From the NCBI RefSeq assembly GCF_009866805.1, contig NZ_SIZW01000038.1, forward strand, positions 248,001-312,000: a DNA stretch of 64,000 bases, in the 5' to 3' direction. This document shows positions 54,405 through 64,000 of this stretch, in pieces. The notes under the pieces are model-generated. The model was not told where the DNA came from and searched no databases. It was given only the letters and a program-made list of their open reading frames with translations. Position numbers and translations under genes: made by a program. This DNA is from Schauerella aestuarii (lineage in GTDB: Bacteria > Pseudomonadota > Gammaproteobacteria > Burkholderiales > Burkholderiaceae_B). Each line of letters begins with the position of its first letter. Position 1 is the first letter of the stretch.

Positions 54405-54438
54405 AGCTTTCACTCCGGGGTTGGCCAGGCTCGCGGCA

Positions 54439-54470
54439 TAAAAAAAGCCGCCAGGGCTGGCGGCTTTTTC
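54439..54470 (-). terminator. Attenuator terminator before aroG
   Basis: On the minus strand, GCCGCCAGCCCTGGCGGC forms a 7-bp GC stem followed by TTTTTTT (54446-54440). It lies 36 bases before the aroG start. The 5' arm is exactly complementary to a segment inside the leader peptide gene, so an alternative structure exists. It could also be read as a tldD terminator, because tldD is on the same strand upstream. Confidence 0.8.
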
Positions 54471-54489
54471 AAGATATTCGGCAAGAACT

Positions 54490-54573
54490 TCAGTGTGCGC
54501 GAATCCCTTCCTCCGCCAGCGGCATAGGAAACCCATAAAAATAAAAATAAAACGGGCGGGATGCGAAATTCAT
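54490..54573 (-). CDS. Phe/Tyr-rich leader peptide (attenuation)
   Basis: A 27-residue frame, from ATG at 54573 to TGA at 54490, that begins MNFASRPFYFYFYGFP. It has three Phe-Tyr pairs in a row (codons 54552-54535) and another Phe two codons later, 7 of 15 residues being Phe or Tyr. It is too short to have been called by length. Three segments in or after it can pair: CCGCC (54559-54555) with GGCGG (54517-54513), CTGGCGG (54519-54513) with CCGCCAG (54463-54457), and the terminator stem. There is no Shine-Dalgarno sequence; the predicted promoter puts the transcript start at or within about 1-2 bases of the ATG. Confidence 0.75.
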   Translation of the reverse strand: MNFASRPFYFYFYGFPMPLAEEGIRAH

Positions 54574-54580
54574 GTGAAGG

Positions 54581-54609
54581 ACTCTAGCAGAAAAGATATC
54601 GACTGTCAC
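54581..54609 (-). promoter_or_regulatory. Predicted promoter of the aroG leader transcript
   Basis: On the minus strand, a -35 GTGACA (54609-54604) and a -10 TAGAGT (54586-54581) are separated by 17 bp. The start point would lie 7-8 bases after the -10, at the ATG of the leader peptide, giving a leaderless or nearly leaderless message. Confidence 0.5.
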
Positions 54610-54679
54610 GAGCGGACATACGGAGGATGTGGCAACGGCGCGACGCCATGCGCCGCGCCGTGCATGCGACCATCGCGCC

Positions 54680-56140
54680 TCAGGCCGTGCCGCCGATCGT
54701 CAAACCATCCATCCGCAACGTCGGCATGCCCACACCCACAGGCACGCTCTGGCCTTCCTTGCCGCACGTGCCCACACCCGAGTCGAGCGCCAGATCGTTG
54801 CCGATCATGCTCACGCGATTCATGGCGTCAGGGCCGTTGCCGATCAGCGTGGCGCCCTTGACCGGATAGGTCACCTTGCCGTTTTCGATCATGTACGCCT
54901 CGGACGCGGAAAAAACGAACTTGCCGCTCGTGATATCCACTTGGCCGCCGCCGAAATTCACGGCGTACAGACCCTTCTTGACCGAGGCCACGATTTCTTC
55001 AGGTGCCTTGTCGCCCGCCATCATGTAGGTATTGGTCATGCGCGGCATCGGCAAATGGGCGAAGGATTCGCGCCGGCCGTTACCGGTTGCCTTGGTCTTC
55101 ATCAACCGCGCATTCATCGTGTCCTGCATATACCCGCGCAGAATGCCATCTTCGATCAACACGTTGCGTTGCGTGGGATTGCCTTCATCGTCCACGTTCA
55201 GCGAACCGCGACGATCCGGCAAGGTGCCGTCATCGACCACGGTCACGCCCTTGGACGCCACGCGCTCGCCGATGCGGTCGGAAAACACGCTCGAGCCTTT
55301 GCGATTGAAGTCGCCTTCCAGCCCGTGGCCCACCGCCTCGTGCAACAGAATGCCGGGCCAGCCCGAACCCAGCACGACGGTCATCTCGCCGGCGGGCGCC
55401 GGACGAGCTTCGAGATTGGTCAGTGCCTCGTGCACGGCGCGGTCCACGTAACCTTCGATGATGTCATCGGTGAAATACGCCAGACCCGTTCGGCCGCCCC
55501 CGCCGCCGTGGCCCATCTCGCGGCGGCCCTGCTTTTCGGCGATCACCGTCAACGAAAGTCGCACCAGCGGCCGCACATCGGCGGCCAGGCGGCCGTCGCT
55601 GCCGGCCACGAGGATGACGTCATACTCGGCGCCCAGGCTGGCCATCACTTGAATGATGCGCGGATCGCGTGCCCGCGCCAGACGCTCGACGCGTTCGAGC
55701 AATGCCACTTTGTCGGGAGCACTCAACGTCGTCAACGGATCCACGTTCGAATACAGATTGCGCGACAGTTCCAGCCCCTGCGGACCGGGCACGTGAATCT
55801 TGCCGGCGCCCTGCTTTGCGATGCTGCGCACGGCCCGCGCCGATGACAACAATGCGTCGGGCGACAAGGTGTCGGAATACGCGAACGCCGTCTTTTCGCC
55901 GGCAACGGCACGCACGCCAACACCTTGCCCGATCGAGAAGCTGCCCGTTTTGACGATGCCCTCTTCCAGGCTCCAGCCTTCGCTGCGGGTGTATTGAAAA
56001 TACAGGTCGGCGTAATCCACACGATGCGTGAAAATCTCGCCGATGGCGCGAGCCATATCGGCTTCCGTCAGACCCCAGGGATCGAGGAGCAGAGACTTGG
56101 CGGTCGCAAGGGATTCGATGGCGGGATCAGTAATCTTCAT
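54680..56140 (-). CDS. tldD: Metalloprotease TldD
   Basis: TldD works with TldE (PmbA) as a metalloprotease that matures microcins and degrades labile CcdA-type proteins. The 486-residue protein has the zinc-binding motif [11 protein letters not shown] at about 265, flanked by GSGWPGILL, the ending [23 protein letters not shown] and the GMQDTM-type [10 protein letters not shown] stretch. No tldE lies within the window. The leader transcript of aroG lies downstream on the same strand. I start at the ATG at 56140. Confidence 0.95.
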   Translation of the reverse strand: MKITDPAIESLATAKSLLLDPWGLTEADMARAIGEIFTHRVDYADLYFQYTRSEGWSLEEGIVKTGSFSIGQGVGVRAVAGEKTAFAYSDTLSPDALLSSARAVRSIAKQGAGKIHVPGPQGLELSRNLYSNVDPLTTLSAPDKVALLERVERLARARDPRIIQVMASLGAEYDVILVAGSDGRLAADVRPLVRLSLTVIAEKQGRREMGHGGGGGRTGLAYFTDDIIEGYVDRAVHEALTNLEARPAPAGEMTVVLGSGWPGILLHEAVGHGLEGDFNRKGSSVFSDRIGERVASKGVTVVDDGTLPDRRGSLNVDDEGNPTQRNVLIEDGILRGYMQDTMNARLMKTKATGNGRRESFAHLPMPRMTNTYMMAGDKAPEEIVASVKKGLYAVNFGGGQVDITSGKFVFSASEAYMIENGKVTYPVKGATLIGNGPDAMNRVSMIGNDLALDSGVGTCGKEGQSVPVGVGMPTLRMDGLTIGGTA

Positions 56141-57088
56141 GACATCCAGAAAATAAATGAGTCTGCGCCGCCAGCGTGGCGGCGCCGGACGCCCGTTGAG
56201 GACGTTCCACGGCGACCTGCACGCTCAAGCGGCGCGAATGACCATATGGTACTGCGAACAACGTCGACGAACCGCGAAGCCCGCCCGGCCTGCAGCGGTC
56301 GCAGCCGCTGCAGGTTATTCGTCGCCCACACGTTCGCTGCACAGGCGATTCGTGTCGACCGCTTTCAGAAAAGACGGTCGCCTTACGCCATATGAAGGCG
56401 ACATCGTTCAAAGACAAGCGCAAATAACCCTTCACCGGCATGTGCTTGATGACAAACCAACCGGACTTGGCACATTCGCGCCTGCTTTGTGTCGGTATAT
56501 CGCGCCCGCGATTTGCGCTCGATATCCGCACCGGCGACATGTCGTCGTGATTCGCGGTCGTGATTCGTACTTGTGATTCGCACACACCCAAACGCGCCCG
56601 CCGCTCAGTGCCCGCCTTACCTTTAGTGGCCCTGACTACATTGACGACTAGCCGCTTGCATAAGCTCACAAGATCGTAATGGGTGGCAACGAAATCAATA
56701 CGACCGAACGGAACGACACGGGATCTAGACGTTGGATAGAAAAATGATTTATCGGGCAGCGCGCGGCCTGCTCAGTACCGAAATGTGGAACTTGCTTCCC
56801 ATTTTCTCCACAATTAGGGGCGAATATCTCCACAATTGCGAAAAAGCGGGACAAAAATAACATCCTCACAACTGTAGAAAACAGTTGGAATCGAAATAAA
56901 AATTTCAATTCCTGACTCTGCTGACGTGCTGTAGGCCGTTTGGATGAGAAACCCCTGCAACGTTTTTTCCGAGAGAAACAATTGGAATTCTGGATTGCAT
57001 TATTTTGTTTACTAGGTCAGTTTGATTCGGCGTAGAATTCGATCCTGTCGTTTAGACGAACATCACCCAGAATAAAGGGATTGCCAAA
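56141..57088. other. 948-bp intergenic region upstream of tldD and hns-like gene
   Basis: No convincing gene. The left half is GC-rich and has only protein-unlike frames, one of which overlaps the tldD start. It contains three 13-bp direct repeats (GTCGTGATTCG-type) at 56544-56582. The right part, about 56690-57060, is clearly AT-rich and has two copies of TCTCCACAATT 22 bp apart (56805 and 56827), consistent with an AT-rich promoter of the H-NS-like gene and possible autoregulation. Confidence 0.5.
56544..56582. repeat. 13-bp tandem repeat, three units
   Basis: Three in-phase units of the type GTCGTGATTCGCG in the intergenic region upstream of tldD. Confidence 0.75.
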
Positions 57089-57445
57089 ATGGCTCGAGAA
57101 AATTACGCGACGCAGCAAGCACGGATCGAAAAAGAAATCACCCGGTTGCAGAAGAAAGCAGAAGCGCTGCATACCAAGCGCCGCAAGCCGGTGATCACTT
57201 CCATCGTCAATTCGATGCGCCAATACGATATAACCGCGGAAGAATTGGCTGCCGCACTGGGCGCCAGCAAAGCGCCGGGCCGCACACCGCGCAAGAAAGC
57301 GGCCGATGGCACCAAGCGTCCCGTTGCGCCAAAGTATCGTCATCCCGATACCGGCGAAACCTGGAGCGGCCGCGGCAAAGCGCCCCGTTGGCTGGCGGCT
57401 GCCGAAGCCGACGGCGCCCAACGCGATAGTTTCCTTATCAAGTAA
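57089..57445 (+). CDS. H-NS-like nucleoid protein (Burkholderiales type)
   Basis: A 118-residue protein of the H-NS histone family. The N-terminal half is a coiled oligomerisation region (QARIEKEITRLQKKAEALHTKRR), and the C-terminal end has the family's DNA-binding motif YRHPDTGETWSGRGKAPRWL; the linker in between is basic (RTPRKKAADGTKR). H-NS-like proteins silence AT-rich, often foreign DNA. It is preceded by AT-rich DNA and followed by a terminator. The islet at 27-33 kb would be a typical target, but nothing in this window shows it. Confidence 0.94.
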   Translation: MARENYATQQARIEKEITRLQKKAEALHTKRRKPVITSIVNSMRQYDITAEELAAALGASKAPGRTPRKKAADGTKRPVAPKYRHPDTGETWSGRGKAPRWLAAAEADGAQRDSFLIK

Positions 57446-57618
57446 GCAAACGCCAGCCGTCACGCGCCACATCACGAAGGCCCGAGGTATTGAAAACTCG
57501 TGTTTTCGTGCGGCGGCCTGATGGCGTGACGAAGACGAGCCGAAAATGCAGACGTGAGTATGAGACGGTCATCTCAACTCAAGCCCATGCGGGCTGGCCC
57601 ATGCGATTCAAGTCTCCT

Positions 57619-57660
57619 CACATAAAAAAACCCGGCATGCGTATGCCGGGTTTTTCATTC
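57619..57660 (+). terminator. Terminator after the hns-like gene
   Basis: The stem AAACCCGGCATGCGTATGCCGGGTTT, with A tract before and TTT after, lies about 180 bp past the stop codon. Confidence 0.8.
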
Positions 57661-57735
57661 GTGCTTCGCGCGCACTTGACGCCTGCCTGGCGCCTCAACC
57701 CTCTGCACGAGATGCCTGGGCGCTACGCCGTGGCA

Positions 57736-58383
57736 TTATTCCATCTGATATCGAATAACGCGCTCCGAGCCATTGTTGCCCGGAAAATTGTCGAAGATCG
57801 CGCGCACGAGTACGGGCATGGTGCCCACCAGATCGGGTTGTCCACTTAATGCGACGGCACTCGATCGATAAACCTCCGCATTGCCGGCGGCGGTGTCGAG
57901 GATTCTCAAGTTGAGCTCATTGCGGAAGGCCTGTACCGGCACGTCTACATATGCGGGACCCCAGTAGCCGGGATAGCCCCAGCGACCGTACCCATATCCG
58001 CCGCGTCCATAATAGCCACCGCCAAAGCCGCCGCCGTAAAAATATGGGTCGGCCGGTTGACGGGTAACCACCTGGGTGGCGCGGGCACCATAATCGAACA
58101 CGACGTTAAAGCGCGGCTTGGCACCGGCCGTCGCTTCAACCAGACCCGTGGCGCCGATCGCTGCTCTGACCATATCCTGGTAAGCGCGGTACTCGAGATT
58201 ATTGGCCTGATCGGCGTTGCTTTGAACAAACTGATAACGCTGGCCTTCAACACCTGCGGGCCATTGTTGGAACGACGTAACGCGCGCAGCCATGGTACTG
58301 GTGCAGCCGCTTAACAGCGCGACCGACAAAGCAAGCCAGAACCTGCCACTGCGGCATACCGCCGAAAGATTGAGGGCACCCAT
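57736..58383 (-). CDS. DUF4136-type lipoprotein
   Basis: A 215-residue outer-envelope lipoprotein. The signal peptide ends in the lipobox LLSGC (about residue 28), and the mature protein has the DUF4136 pattern: FQQWPAGVEGQRYQFVQS, then a glycine/tyrosine-rich segment (FYGGGFGGGYYGRGGYGYGRWGYPGYWG) that is unusual in composition, and the ending AVYRSSAVALSGQPDLVGTMPVLVRAIFDNFPGNNG. I use the ATG at 58383, which has GGAGGTTC upstream. Function unknown; single gene. Confidence 0.82.
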   Translation of the reverse strand: MGALNLSAVCRSGRFWLALSVALLSGCTSTMAARVTSFQQWPAGVEGQRYQFVQSNADQANNLEYRAYQDMVRAAIGATGLVEATAGAKPRFNVVFDYGARATQVVTRQPADPYFYGGGFGGGYYGRGGYGYGRWGYPGYWGPAYVDVPVQAFRNELNLRILDTAAGNAEVYRSSAVALSGQPDLVGTMPVLVRAIFDNFPGNNGSERVIRYQME

Positions 58384-58547
58384 TTGAACCTCCACACTCC
58401 AATTTACGAGCGCCGTGTAACCACAGACAAACTCGTTCGATTTTGACGCCATTTCGCTGAAAAAGTTTTCGATTCGCTTCAGTCCGCCAAGCTGGCGCGC
58501 ACCCCACTACAATTATCCCTCCTTTAGACAGCCACGCGACGATCATC

Positions 58548-61256
58548 ATGCGCACCGATACGCCGGTCACTATCCAGCGGCAGGACTACACGCCCTACCC
58601 GTACGCCATCCCAGACGTCACCCTCGCGTTCGACCTCGATCCGGCTGACACCCGCGTGCGTCTGACCATGCACATCGCACGGCAAGCCGACGCCGCAGCC
58701 GGGGCGCCGTTGGTGCTCAACGGCGAGAGCCTCAGCCTCGAGAGCATCAGTGTCGACGGCCGGCCTCTTGCCGAAACCGAATACCAGCTCAACGCGTCCA
58801 CACTCACACTTCTCGACCTGCCGGACGTGGCCGAGATCGAGATCGTCAGCCACTGCAAGCCGGATGCCAACTCCACGCTGATGGGCCTGTATGTGTCGGG
58901 GGGCAGTTTCTTCACGCAATGCGAGGCGGAAGGATTTCGCCGCATTACTTGGTTCGCCGACCGGCCCGACGTCATGTCGCGCTATCGCGTGATCGTGCGC
59001 GCGCCCAAGACTTATGCGCATCTGCTGTCCAACGGCAATCTGATCGCCAGCCGCGACATCGACGCTGAGCGCCACGAAGCGATCTGGGAAGATCCGTTCC
59101 CCAAGCCTTGCTATTTGTTTGCGCTCGTCGCCGGCACATTCACCAAGCGCGAATGCACCACGCAAACGCAATCTGGCCGGTCGGTGCTGCTGCAGGTGTA
59201 CAGCGATCCCGGCAGCGAGAACCGAACGCAGTGGGCCCTCGAGTCGCTGGAACGCGCGCTGAAGTGGGATGAAGTGCGTTTTGGGCTGGAGCTCGACCTG
59301 GATCGCTTCATGATCGTCGCTGTGCGCGACTTCAATATGGGCGCCATGGAGAACAAGGGGCTGAACGTATTCAATGCGGCCTACGTACTCGCCGACCCGC
59401 ACACCGCGACCGACACCAATTACGAAGCGATCGAGTCCGTCATCGGACACGAGTATTTTCATAACTGGACCGGCAATCGCGTGACCTGCCGGGACTGGTT
59501 TCAATTGAGCCTGAAGGAAGGCCTCACTGTATTCCGCGATCAGGAATTCAGCGCCGACATGATGGCGGCTGACATGGACGACGCGGCTGCCGTGAGCGCG
59601 CGCGCCGTCAAGCGCATCGACGATGTGGTGACCTTGCGCGCGGCGCAGTTCCCCGAAGACAGCGGTCCGATGGCGCACCCCATTCGTCCCGAAAGCTTCC
59701 AGGAAATCGGCAACTTCTATACCGCCACCGTGTACGACAAAGGCGCAGAAGTGATCCGCATGCAGCACACGCTGCTGGGCGAAGCCGGTTTTCGCGCCGG
59801 GATGGACGAGTACTTCCGCCGCCACGACGGCCAGGCCGTCACATGCGACGACTTCGTCGATGCCATGGAATCGGTCTATCGCACCCAACATCCCAAACGC
59901 AACTTCGATGTTTTCCGCCGCTGGTATCGCCAGGCCGGCACACCGCGCGTTGCCGTCACGCTCGATTACGATGCCACCGCACGCCGCTGCACCGTCACGC
60001 TGGCGCAACATTGCGCTCCGGTCGGCGTTGAAAAGCGCATGCAACCGGCTGCCGAAAAACTGCCGTTCCACATCCCTGTCTCGATCGGCTTGCTGGATCG
60101 CACCGGCGCACCGCTCAAGCTGTCGTTCGAAGGCGGCGAGCACGACACCGTCGTGCTCGAACTCACCGAAGCCCGCCAGCAGTGGACGTTCGAGAACATC
60201 GACGCCCAACCGGTGCCGTCGTTGCTGCGCGACTTCTCGGCCCCGGTCGTGATCGACTACGCCTGGCAGGAAGACGAACTGGCGTTGCTGTCGGCCCACG
60301 ACACCAATCCGTTTGCGCGGTGGGAAGCGGGCCAGGAGTTGGCGTCGCGTCAAATCCTCGCAGTCGCCGCCCAGCACGCCACGGGCACCCAGGCCGCGCT
60401 GTCGGATGCGTTCGTCGCCGCCTGGCGCGCCTTGCTGTCCGACACGGCCCTGGACGCCGCCTATCAGGCGCGGGCCCTGGCGTTGCCCTCTGAAAAGACG
60501 TTGGCTGAACGCATGTCGCCGATCGATCCACCGGCGCTGGCCGCCGCTCGCGACGCCGTTCGCGACATGTTGGGCCGCACGCTGCGCCCGGACTGGCAAG
60601 CGGCATGGGATCGCTCGCAAACGCCCGGCGACTACAGCCCGGCCCCGGTGCCCGCCGGCAAACGAGCCTTGAAGAATCTGGCCCTCACGTATCTGCTCGC
60701 CGGCGGCGACGCCGCGGCTGCCGATGCCGCACGCGCGCAATATGCAAACGCCGACAACATGACCGACAGCCTGGCCGCTCTGGGCGCGCTGGTCAGTTAT
60801 GCGGGTGATGATGCCCGCACGCAGACGGCACTCGACGCGTTCTACACGCGTTGGGCCGAGGATCCGCTGGTCGTGGACAAGTGGTTTGCGCTGCAGGCGA
60901 CTGCCCGCACGACGACAGTGGACACCATGCGCACGCTGATGCAGCATCCTGCTTTCACGTTACGCAATCCCAATCGCGCACGGGCATTGATTTTTCAGTT
61001 TTGTCTGAACAATGCGCGTGGGTTGCATCGCGCCGACGGGGTAGGCTATGCGTTCTGGGCCGAACAAGTACTCGCCCTGAATGCCATCAATCCGGAAATC
61101 GCCGCTCGTCTGGCACGTGCGCTCGATAGCTGGGCACGCTTCACGCCGGCATTGCGCGACCCGATGCAACACGCACTGACGAGCATTCGCGCCCATCCGG
61201 GGTTGTCGCGCAATGTTCAAGAAATCGTATCCAAGGCCTTGGATCTGGCCGCCTGA
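58548..61256 (+). CDS. pepN: Aminopeptidase N
   Basis: PepN is an M1-family zinc aminopeptidase that trims N-terminal residues from peptides. The 902-residue protein has the exopeptidase motif GAMEN ([14 protein letters not shown] near 262-275) and the zinc motif [29 protein letters not shown] with the third ligand Glu. The C-terminal half is the typical alpha-solenoid. It begins with [31 protein letters not shown]. Single gene followed by fbp after 26 bp, so the two may be cotranscribed. Confidence 0.97.
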   Translation: MRTDTPVTIQRQDYTPYPYAIPDVTLAFDLDPADTRVRLTMHIARQADAAAGAPLVLNGESLSLESISVDGRPLAETEYQLNASTLTLLDLPDVAEIEIVSHCKPDANSTLMGLYVSGGSFFTQCEAEGFRRITWFADRPDVMSRYRVIVRAPKTYAHLLSNGNLIASRDIDAERHEAIWEDPFPKPCYLFALVAGTFTKRECTTQTQSGRSVLLQVYSDPGSENRTQWALESLERALKWDEVRFGLELDLDRFMIVAVRDFNMGAMENKGLNVFNAAYVLADPHTATDTNYEAIESVIGHEYFHNWTGNRVTCRDWFQLSLKEGLTVFRDQEFSADMMAADMDDAAAVSARAVKRIDDVVTLRAAQFPEDSGPMAHPIRPESFQEIGNFYTATVYDKGAEVIRMQHTLLGEAGFRAGMDEYFRRHDGQAVTCDDFVDAMESVYRTQHPKRNFDVFRRWYRQAGTPRVAVTLDYDATARRCTVTLAQHCAPVGVEKRMQPAAEKLPFHIPVSIGLLDRTGAPLKLSFEGGEHDTVVLELTEARQQWTFENIDAQPVPSLLRDFSAPVVIDYAWQEDELALLSAHDTNPFARWEAGQELASRQILAVAAQHATGTQAALSDAFVAAWRALLSDTALDAAYQARALALPSEKTLAERMSPIDPPALAAARDAVRDMLGRTLRPDWQAAWDRSQTPGDYSPAPVPAGKRALKNLALTYLLAGGDAAAADAARAQYANADNMTDSLAALGALVSYAGDDARTQTALDAFYTRWAEDPLVVDKWFALQATARTTTVDTMRTLMQHPAFTLRNPNRARALIFQFCLNNARGLHRADGVGYAFWAEQVLALNAINPEIAARLARALDSWARFTPALRDPMQHALTSIRAHPGLSRNVQEIVSKALDLAA

Positions 61257-61282
61257 TTAACTTTCGCCTCCAGGAGAGCGTT

Positions 61283-62293
61283 TTGACACGCAAGACTCTG
61301 ACTCAGTATCTCGTAGAACAACAGCGCGAAAGCGGTACCGTTGCCCCCGAAGTTCGTTTGCTTATCGAAGTGGTAGCGCGCGCGTGCAAGGCCATTGGCC
61401 ACGCCGTGGGCAAAGGCGCTTTGGGCGGCGTGCTCGGCAGCCTTGAAAGCGAAAACGTGCAAGGTGAAGTGCAGAAGAAACTGGACGTGATGTCCAACGA
61501 CATTCTGCTCGAAGCCAACGAATGGGGCGGCCACCTGGCCGCCATGGCGTCGGAAGAGATGGAGACCATCCATCCGATTCCCAACCGCTACCCGAAGGGC
61601 GAATATCTGCTGTTGTTCGACCCCCTCGACGGCTCGTCCAACATCGATGTGAACGTCTCGATCGGCACGATCTTTTCGGTGCTGAAAGCGCCGCACAAAG
61701 AAGGCGGCCAAGCCGTCACCGAGGCCGACTTCCTGCAACCCGGAAGTAGCCAGGTCGTGGCCGGCTACGCCGTGTATGGCCCGCAGACGATGCTGGTGCT
61801 GACGGTGGGCGCGGGCGTGGCGGTGTTCACGCTGGATCGCGAGCAAGGCGCGTGGGTGTTGACCAACGACAATCTCCAGATCCCCGCCGATACCAAGGAG
61901 TTCTCGATCAATATGTCGAACATGCGCCACTGGGATACCCCCGTGAAACGCTACATCGACGATTGCCTGGCCGGTGAAGAAGGTCCGCTCGCCAAGAACT
62001 ACAACATGCGCTGGATCGCTTCGATGGTCGCCGACGTGCATCGTCTGCTCACCCGCGGCGGCATTTTCATGTACCCCTGGGACAAGCGCGAGCCGAACAA
62101 ACCCGGCAAGCTGCGTCTGATGTACGAAGCGAATCCCATGTCGTTCATCGTCGAACAGGCCGGTGGCCGTGCCATCACGGGCACCGAACGCATCATGGAC
62201 ATTCAGCCCGACCAACTGCACCAACGCGTGAGCGTGGTGCTGGGATCGCGCAATGAAGTGGATCGTGTGAAATCGTACTTCGACGCCAAGTAA
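61283..62293 (+). CDS. fbp: Fructose-1,6-bisphosphatase, class I
   Basis: Fbp removes the 1-phosphate from fructose-1,6-bisphosphate in gluconeogenesis. The 336-residue protein matches the class I family: [24 protein letters not shown] (metal site), [57 protein letters not shown]. The start is TTG, preceded by CAGGAG, and begins [14 protein letters not shown]. It follows pepN by 26 bp. A hairpin (GGGGCATCG..CGATGCCCC, 62450-62484) serves as terminator, shared with the convergent quinone oxidoreductase gene. Confidence 0.97.
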   Translation: MTRKTLTQYLVEQQRESGTVAPEVRLLIEVVARACKAIGHAVGKGALGGVLGSLESENVQGEVQKKLDVMSNDILLEANEWGGHLAAMASEEMETIHPIPNRYPKGEYLLLFDPLDGSSNIDVNVSIGTIFSVLKAPHKEGGQAVTEADFLQPGSSQVVAGYAVYGPQTMLVLTVGAGVAVFTLDREQGAWVLTNDNLQIPADTKEFSINMSNMRHWDTPVKRYIDDCLAGEEGPLAKNYNMRWIASMVADVHRLLTRGGIFMYPWDKREPNKPGKLRLMYEANPMSFIVEQAGGRAITGTERIMDIQPDQLHQRVSVVLGSRNEVDRVKSYFDAK

Positions 62294-62492
62294 TGGCGGG
62301 TGCGGCGCCGAGCGAGAATGGCATCGGCACCGCATCGCGCCTTGTCCGGTGCGGGGTGCGCGCCGGTCAGCGCGGCGTAGGTCGTGATACCGCACCGCGA
62401 CATTCGACGGTTAGCGCAGCAGGTTTCTTCATTCAGCACCGGATAGAAAAAGGGGCATCGCAAGCGATGCCCCTTCTCTTTCCTATCTCACT

Positions 62493-63482
62493 TCAATCCA
62501 GCGTGAAGATCGTCGCACCGGTGGTCTTTCGACCGGCCAAGGCGGTTTGCGCCTCGGCGACCTGATCCAGCGTGTAGCGCTGATCGATGCGCATCTTGAT
62601 CTTTTTCTTGGCGACCAGGTCGAACAACTCGTCTGCCGCAGCCGTCAGCTTTTCGTGCGTATCCACATGCAGGCCAAGTGAAGGACGCGTCACGTACAGG
62701 CAGCCCTTCTTGTTCAGGATGCCGATGTCCACGCCCGTCACCGAACCCGACGCATTGCCGAAGCTCACCATCAGGCCGCGCGGCGCGAGGCAGTCGAGCG
62801 AGGTTTCCCACGTGTCCTTGCCCACGCCGTCGTACACCACCGGCACTTTCTTGCCGCCGGTGAGTTCGAGCACGCGCTCGGCCACGTTTTCGTGCGAGTA
62901 ATCGATGGTTTCCCAGGCCCCGTGCTCACGCGCAAGCGCAGCCTTTTCCGGGCTGGACACCGTACCGATGAGCTTCACACCCAGCGCCCGCGCCCATTGG
63001 CAGGCGATCAGGCCGACACCGCCGGCCGCGGCATGGAACAGAATGGTTTCGCCGCCCTGCAGGCGATAGGTTTGGCGGAACAGATACTGCACCGTCAACC
63101 CTTTGAGCATCATCGCTGCCGCGTCATCGAAAGCGATACCCTTGGGCAGCTTTACGACCAGGCGCGCCGGCACGTTGTGATACTCGGCGTAGGCACCGAT
63201 CGGGCTCTGGCCGTAAGCCACGCGATCGCCCTTCTTGAAGCCTTTGACGTTGGCCCCCACGGCGTCCACTACACCGGCACCTTCAAAGCCCAGACCGTGC
63301 GGCAAAGGGCTCGGATACAAGCCGGTGCGGTAATAGATGTCGATGAAGTTGAGCCCGATCGCATGCTGGCGCACCGTCACGTCGTCAGGGCCGGGGGTAG
63401 GCCGCTCGACCTCCTGCACCTTCAGCACTTCGGGGCCGCCGTGTTCGGTAATGCGGACTGCCTTCATAAGGGTATTCGTCAT
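62493..63482 (-). CDS. qor: NADPH:quinone reductase (Qor-like)
   Basis: A 329-residue protein of the medium-chain dehydrogenase/reductase (MDR) superfamily, quinone oxidoreductase type. It begins MKAVRITEHGGPEVLKVQEVERP, has the Rossmann motif FHAAAGGVGLIACQWARALGVK and VLELTGGKKVPVVYDGVGKDTWETSLDCL, and lacks the zinc cysteines of alcohol dehydrogenases. The ATG at 63482 is chosen; a second at 63467 is possible. Convergent with fbp. Confidence 0.95.
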   Translation of the reverse strand: MTNTLMKAVRITEHGGPEVLKVQEVERPTPGPDDVTVRQHAIGLNFIDIYYRTGLYPSPLPHGLGFEGAGVVDAVGANVKGFKKGDRVAYGQSPIGAYAEYHNVPARLVVKLPKGIAFDDAAAMMLKGLTVQYLFRQTYRLQGGETILFHAAAGGVGLIACQWARALGVKLIGTVSSPEKAALAREHGAWETIDYSHENVAERVLELTGGKKVPVVYDGVGKDTWETSLDCLAPRGLMVSFGNASGSVTGVDIGILNKKGCLYVTRPSLGLHVDTHEKLTAAADELFDLVAKKKIKMRIDQRYTLDQVAEAQTALAGRKTTGATIFTLD

Positions 63483-63507
63483 TTCTTCTGTCCTGTTGAA
63501 GTGTCGG

Positions 63508-64000
63508 TTACGCCGTTCGTTTTGACGTCAGTACGAAAATACCGATGAGCACGAGCGCCGTACCGGCGAGTTGCAAAATCGTGATGGGTTCATCCAGCAA
63601 CCATGCTGCCAGAAATAATACGGACACCGGTCCGATCATGCCCAGTTGCGCGGCCAAAGGCGCCCCCACGCGCTCGACCGCCCACATGATCATGAAGACG
63701 GGCAATACGGTGTTGAGGGTGCCGTGAATGAAAGACAAACCATAAACGCCCATCGGTTGCACGAGCACATTAACCGGATGGACGACAAGGAATTGCAGGA
63801 TGCAGGCGATGCTGGACACCGACATCGCATAGGCAACGAGCCGCGTGGCACCCACGCGCTTGATCAACTCACCCGATGCGATCAGATAGACGGCATAGGA
63901 CATTGCCGAGCAGAGCACGAAAAACGAGCCCAGCATGACGGCATCGCCCCCGAGCGACAGGTCGCGCCAGAACACCAGCACCACGCCTGCGTAGGACAGC
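63508..64000 (-). CDS. EamA/DMT transporter, C-terminal part (5' end outside window)
   Basis: The frame is open to the last base, so the gene continues beyond the window. The visible part is the second EamA repeat of a drug/metabolite transporter: membrane helices such as LGSFFVLCSAMSYAVYLIASGELIKRVG and PLAAQLGMIGPVSVLFLAAWLLDEPITILQLAGTALVLIGIFVLTSKR, which is the typical end. Substrate unknown. Its 3' end lies 25 bp upstream of the quinone oxidoreductase start on the same strand, so the two could be cotranscribed. Confidence 0.85.
   Translation of the reverse strand, partial: LSYAGVVLVFWRDLSLGGDAVMLGSFFVLCSAMSYAVYLIASGELIKRVGATRLVAYAMSVSSIACILQFLVVHPVNVLVQPMGVYGLSFIHGTLNTVLPVFMIMWAVERVGAPLAAQLGMIGPVSVLFLAAWLLDEPITILQLAGTALVLIGIFVLTSKRTA

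Noticed and set aside
56127-56669. A 180-residue open frame upstream of tldD
   Set aside because: It overlaps the tldD start and its predicted protein is rich in Arg, Ser and Cys without any family pattern; the region is better read as intergenic.
58524-60947. An 807-residue open frame on the minus strand opposite pepN
   Set aside because: It is fully antisense to an unmistakable aminopeptidase with all catalytic motifs. Its length comes from the GC-rich codon pattern of pepN.

Overview
The window is chromosomal DNA of a GC-rich betaproteobacterium, most likely an Alcaligenaceae member of the Burkholderiales (Bordetella/Achromobacter/Pusillimonas relatives). The basis is the gene content: several Bug-type tripartite tricarboxylate receptors, a Burkholderiales-type small H-NS protein, a glcDEF operon with an extra GlcD-like gene, TonB-ExbB-ExbD next to a candidate Fur box, and an orphan LysR-Bug pair. 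This is inference from family knowledge; no search was run. Almost all genes look like ordinary core genome. The clear exception is one small islet at a tRNA-Met gene.

Layout. 1-4.8 kb: the end of a LysR gene, a TctD/TctE-like two-component pair, and tonB-exbB-exbD transcribed leftward from a putative Fur site. 5-12 kb: tRNA-Val, a HU protein, an rnr-rlmB-PLP lyase operon, two near-identical tRNA-Leu(CAG) genes and a GNAT acetyltransferase. 12.5-15.4 kb: an ArsB-type pump, two small disordered proteins and a DJ-1/PfpI protein. 15.4-20 kb: a sigma-54 locus with two divergent sigma-54 activators and rpoN, itself preceded by a -24/-12 promoter match. 20-24.5 kb: small envelope and stress-type proteins around a PLD-type lipoprotein. 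24.6-27 kb: egtD-egtB for ergothioneine. 27.07-33.01 kb: an islet bounded by 52-bp identical direct repeats that include the 3' end of tRNA-Met. It carries a truncated SDR, decayed receptor fragments, a permuted aconitase-family fusion, a Bug receptor, a LysR regulator and the C-terminal stump of a tyrosine recombinase.

33-47.7 kb: signalling genes (a receiver-only protein, a GAF kinase, a GAF-PAS-GGDEF-EAL protein), tRNA-fMet, an AI-2E family permease, a cold-shock protein, purB, a GST, mnmA, and LysR/Bug receptor/N-formylglutamate amidohydrolase. 47.7-53.2 kb: a glycolate oxidase operon preceded by a D-lactate-dehydrogenase-type flavoprotein. 53.3-56.1 kb: aroG behind an apparent Phe/Tyr attenuator, then tldD. 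57-64 kb: an H-NS-like protein, a DUF4136 lipoprotein, pepN, fbp, a quinone oxidoreductase and a truncated EamA transporter.

The most interesting observations are these. The leader of aroG encodes a 27-residue peptide with an alternating FYFYFY run and mutually exclusive hairpins ending in a terminator, and its predicted promoter implies a leaderless start. The tRNA-Met islet has att-like repeats and an integrase remnant. The aconitase-family protein has its swivel domain at the N terminus. rpoN sits behind its own sigma-54 promoter match. Several intergenic tandem repeats have 14-bp or similar periods and begin exactly at stop codons.
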